Source: Chitinispirillales bacterium ANBcel5
GTDB taxonomy: Bacteria > Fibrobacterota > Chitinivibrionia > Chitinivibrionales > Chitinispirillaceae
Direction of reading: 5' to 3'
Length of the DNA: 64,000 nt
Assembly: GCA_029688955.1 (NCBI GenBank)
Contig: JARUKZ010000007.1
Span: 99,003-163,002, forward strand
Part shown: positions 62,878-64,000 of the stretch, piece by piece
Position numbering within the stretch: the first letter of the stretch is position 1
Layout of the letters: the number at the start of each line of letters is the position of its first letter
Translations under genes and position numbers: made by a program
The notes under the pieces: generated by a model
What the model was told of the DNA's origin: nothing
The model's database searches: none
Seen by the model: the letters and a program-made list of their open reading frames with translations, nothing else

Positions 62878-64000
62878 TAAGGATTTTCCTTAAAAAATTT
62901 TGATAATAAACCTTTATGGCCTTTAGTGTTTTTAGGGTTTATGGGTTTCTTAACTGGTTTACGGTGTTTTTCCCGATCTACGGTAGTAAAATAAAAAGAA
63001 TCTTCCATCTCTTCGGGAGTTGGTGGCTCGGAAGGCCCATGCATGCTTCCAACCTCGAAATTGATCTCATCGTCTGTATTTTGCTGAGCAGCGTTTTGAT
63101 TGTTGCTACTATTTGCTGGTTGCTGGTAATTTTGCTGCTGTGGAATGCCTTGCATAGGTGCAGAATTACCACTTAGGTCGGGGTTTGCAATATCATTCTG
63201 CTGTTGAGGCAGGGTTCCTTTCTCCCGCATTTTACGTTGTTTTTCCTCTATCTCACGTTGATATTTTTCTATCTCCAGATCAAGATCACTTTTATTGCTT
63301 AATGGTTCAGGATTTTCATTAATCTCTGCTTCAAATGGATTTGAAAATTCAGGTTCTTCACTTGGAGAGTCTTCCACGTGATGAATCATTGGGGAGAAAT
63401 CAACAGAATCATAATTAGTATTTGTAGCTTCGTTTTCTTGATTATTTTGTTCATAGGAACCATTATTTTGAGTTAATTCTATATCTACCTCATTTTCCTG
63501 GAATCCCGGAATCCGTGGCATTTCATTATCATTATCTCCTGAAAATTGTGTTAATTCTGAATTGCCCGAAATCAAAGAATCATGTTGATTGGAATTGAAA
63601 TCGTTTTGATAATCATCTTCTGGTTCCGGAGGAGTAGAATAACTTTTCAGTTCTCTCGGTTGTGATGATTGAGGATCGATATTTTGAGTTGATCCTGGAT
63701 TGGTTGAACCTGGTTCTATTCCTGGCTGTGGCTGATACTGCTGTTGGCCCGGGTCATATTGCTGCTGTCCAGGATAGTACTGCTGCTGTTCAGGATAGTA
63801 TTGCTGCTGTCCCGGATGGTACTGCTGCTGTCCCGGATGGTACTGCTGCTGTCCCGGATCATACTGCTGCTGTCCAGGATAGTACTGCTGCTGTCCAGGA
63901 TCATACTGCTGCTGTCCCGGATCATACTGCTGCTGTCCCGGATCATACTGCTGCTGTCCAGGATCATACTGCTGCTGTCCAGGATCATACTGCTGCTGTC
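62877..64000 (-). CDS. Low-complexity protein with Q/Y/P/G heptapeptide repeats (partial)
   Basis: The frame is open from the TAA at the 62877 end to the window edge, so the N-terminus is missing and about 373 residues are seen. An internal TTG at 63575 is unlikely to be the true start, because the frame upstream stays open and continues the composition. From the left edge come twelve and a half repeats of QQQYDPG, varied as QQQYYPG and QQQYHPG; then a Pro/Ser/Gln-rich linker; a long acidic Asn/Gln/Glu-rich stretch; a helix (DLDLEIEKYQREIEEKQRK); another QN-rich part; and a basic tail with KPVKKPINPKNTKGHKG. The whole is likely disordered or phase-separating. It is co-translated with a Roadblock protein. 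Confidence 0.75.
   Translation of the reverse strand, partial: QQQYDPGQQQYDPGQQQYDPGQQQYDPGQQQYDPGQQQYYPGQQQYDPGQQQYHPGQQQYHPGQQQYYPEQQQYYPGQQQYDPGQQQYQPQPGIEPGSTNPGSTQNIDPQSSQPRELKSYSTPPEPEDDYQNDFNSNQHDSLISGNSELTQFSGDNDNEMPRIPGFQENEVDIELTQNNGSYEQNNQENEATNTNYDSVDFSPMIHHVEDSPSEEPEFSNPFEAEINENPEPLSNKSDLDLEIEKYQREIEEKQRKMREKGTLPQQQNDIANPDLSGNSAPMQGIPQQQNYQQPANSSNNQNAAQQNTDDEINFEVGSMHGPSEPPTPEEMEDSFYFTTVDREKHRKPVKKPINPKNTKGHKGLLSKFFKENP
63736..64000 (-). repeat. 21-bp in-frame tandem repeat coding QQQ(Y)(D/Y/H)PG
   Basis: Twelve full copies and one partial copy of a 21-bp unit encode a heptapeptide with triple Gln, Tyr, a variable residue, Pro and Gly. Third-position changes are frequent, but the amino acids at most positions are kept, which points to selection for the peptide rather than drift. 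The array continues beyond the window edge. Confidence 0.9.

Noticed and set aside
63716..63988. Minus-strand frame reading MILDSSS repeats
   Set aside because: It is the shadow of the QQQYDPG repeat in another frame. The real frame continues through 62877-64000 with varied flanking protein sequence.

Overview
The window looks like chromosomal DNA of a Gram-negative bacterium of moderate GC content, most plausibly of the Fibrobacterota/Chitinivibrionia lineage. That placement is inferred from gene content. There is a TIGR02147-type regulator beside a pectate-lyase lipoprotein, a type IX-like C-terminal tail on a secreted protein, a BamA/TamA-like barrel, many lipoproteins with Ig-like domains, a four-subunit 2-oxoacid:ferredoxin oxidoreductase and a class I two-subunit fumarase. 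No rRNA, tRNA, CRISPR array, insertion sequence or phage gene was recognised.

Layout. 1-1040: no convincing gene; two adjacent 21-bp tandem arrays that share a core in opposite orientation. 1041-5421: a degenerate HD-GYP protein, then trpS, dus and a membrane protein on the minus strand. 5504-8637: a ferredoxin oxidoreductase operon (delta, alpha, beta, gamma) ending in a hairpin that serves the facing gene. 8687-15105: a chemotaxis-phosphatase/two-component cluster (CheX; receiver; CheC; receiver-CheC fusion; hybrid kinase with HPt) without CheA or receptors, followed by a Spy-like periplasmic protein. 15126-17848: fumarase beta and alpha with malic enzyme on the minus strand. 18007-23650: an exported protein, a TPR protein, citrate synthase, a beta-helix gene remnant and a PIN-PhoH ATPase.

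23902-28200: an envelope gene set (two beta-helix-like exported proteins and a large Ig-like lipoprotein). 28206-29040: a 56-bp tandem array and REP-like palindromes. 29166-36119: a U32 peptidase, a YgiQ-type radical SAM protein, and a pectate-lyase lipoprotein coupled to its TIGR02147 regulator. 36367-43647: glgX-polX-rpiB, a three-repeat membrane protein, a guanidino-enzyme-fold protein without its catalytic Cys, an HPF-cold-shock fusion and a DUF493 gene. 43823-47881: a HExxH lipoprotein, an Ig-like lipoprotein and an exported protein. 48041-55542: photolyase, a type IX-like secreted protein, a small membrane protein, Sua5, a synthetase-only RelA/SpoT-TPR protein, thiC and a DksA-like protein. 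55713-62239: a BamA/TamA-like barrel, an exported TPR protein, a small protein, a GH57 enzyme and a small membrane protein. 62302-64000: a Roadblock/LC7 protein behind a low-complexity heptapeptide-repeat protein that runs off the window.

Central carbon genes (2-oxoacid:ferredoxin oxidoreductase, citrate synthase, fumarase, malic enzyme, glycogen debranching, ribose-5-phosphate isomerase, GH57) suit an anaerobic or microaerophilic saccharolytic lifestyle with glycogen storage. The envelope and pectate-lyase genes suit attachment to and breakdown of plant polymer. The most unusual parts are the CheC/CheX-kinase cluster, the Roadblock plus heptapeptide-repeat pair, the two kinds of repeat array and the apparent pseudoenzymes.
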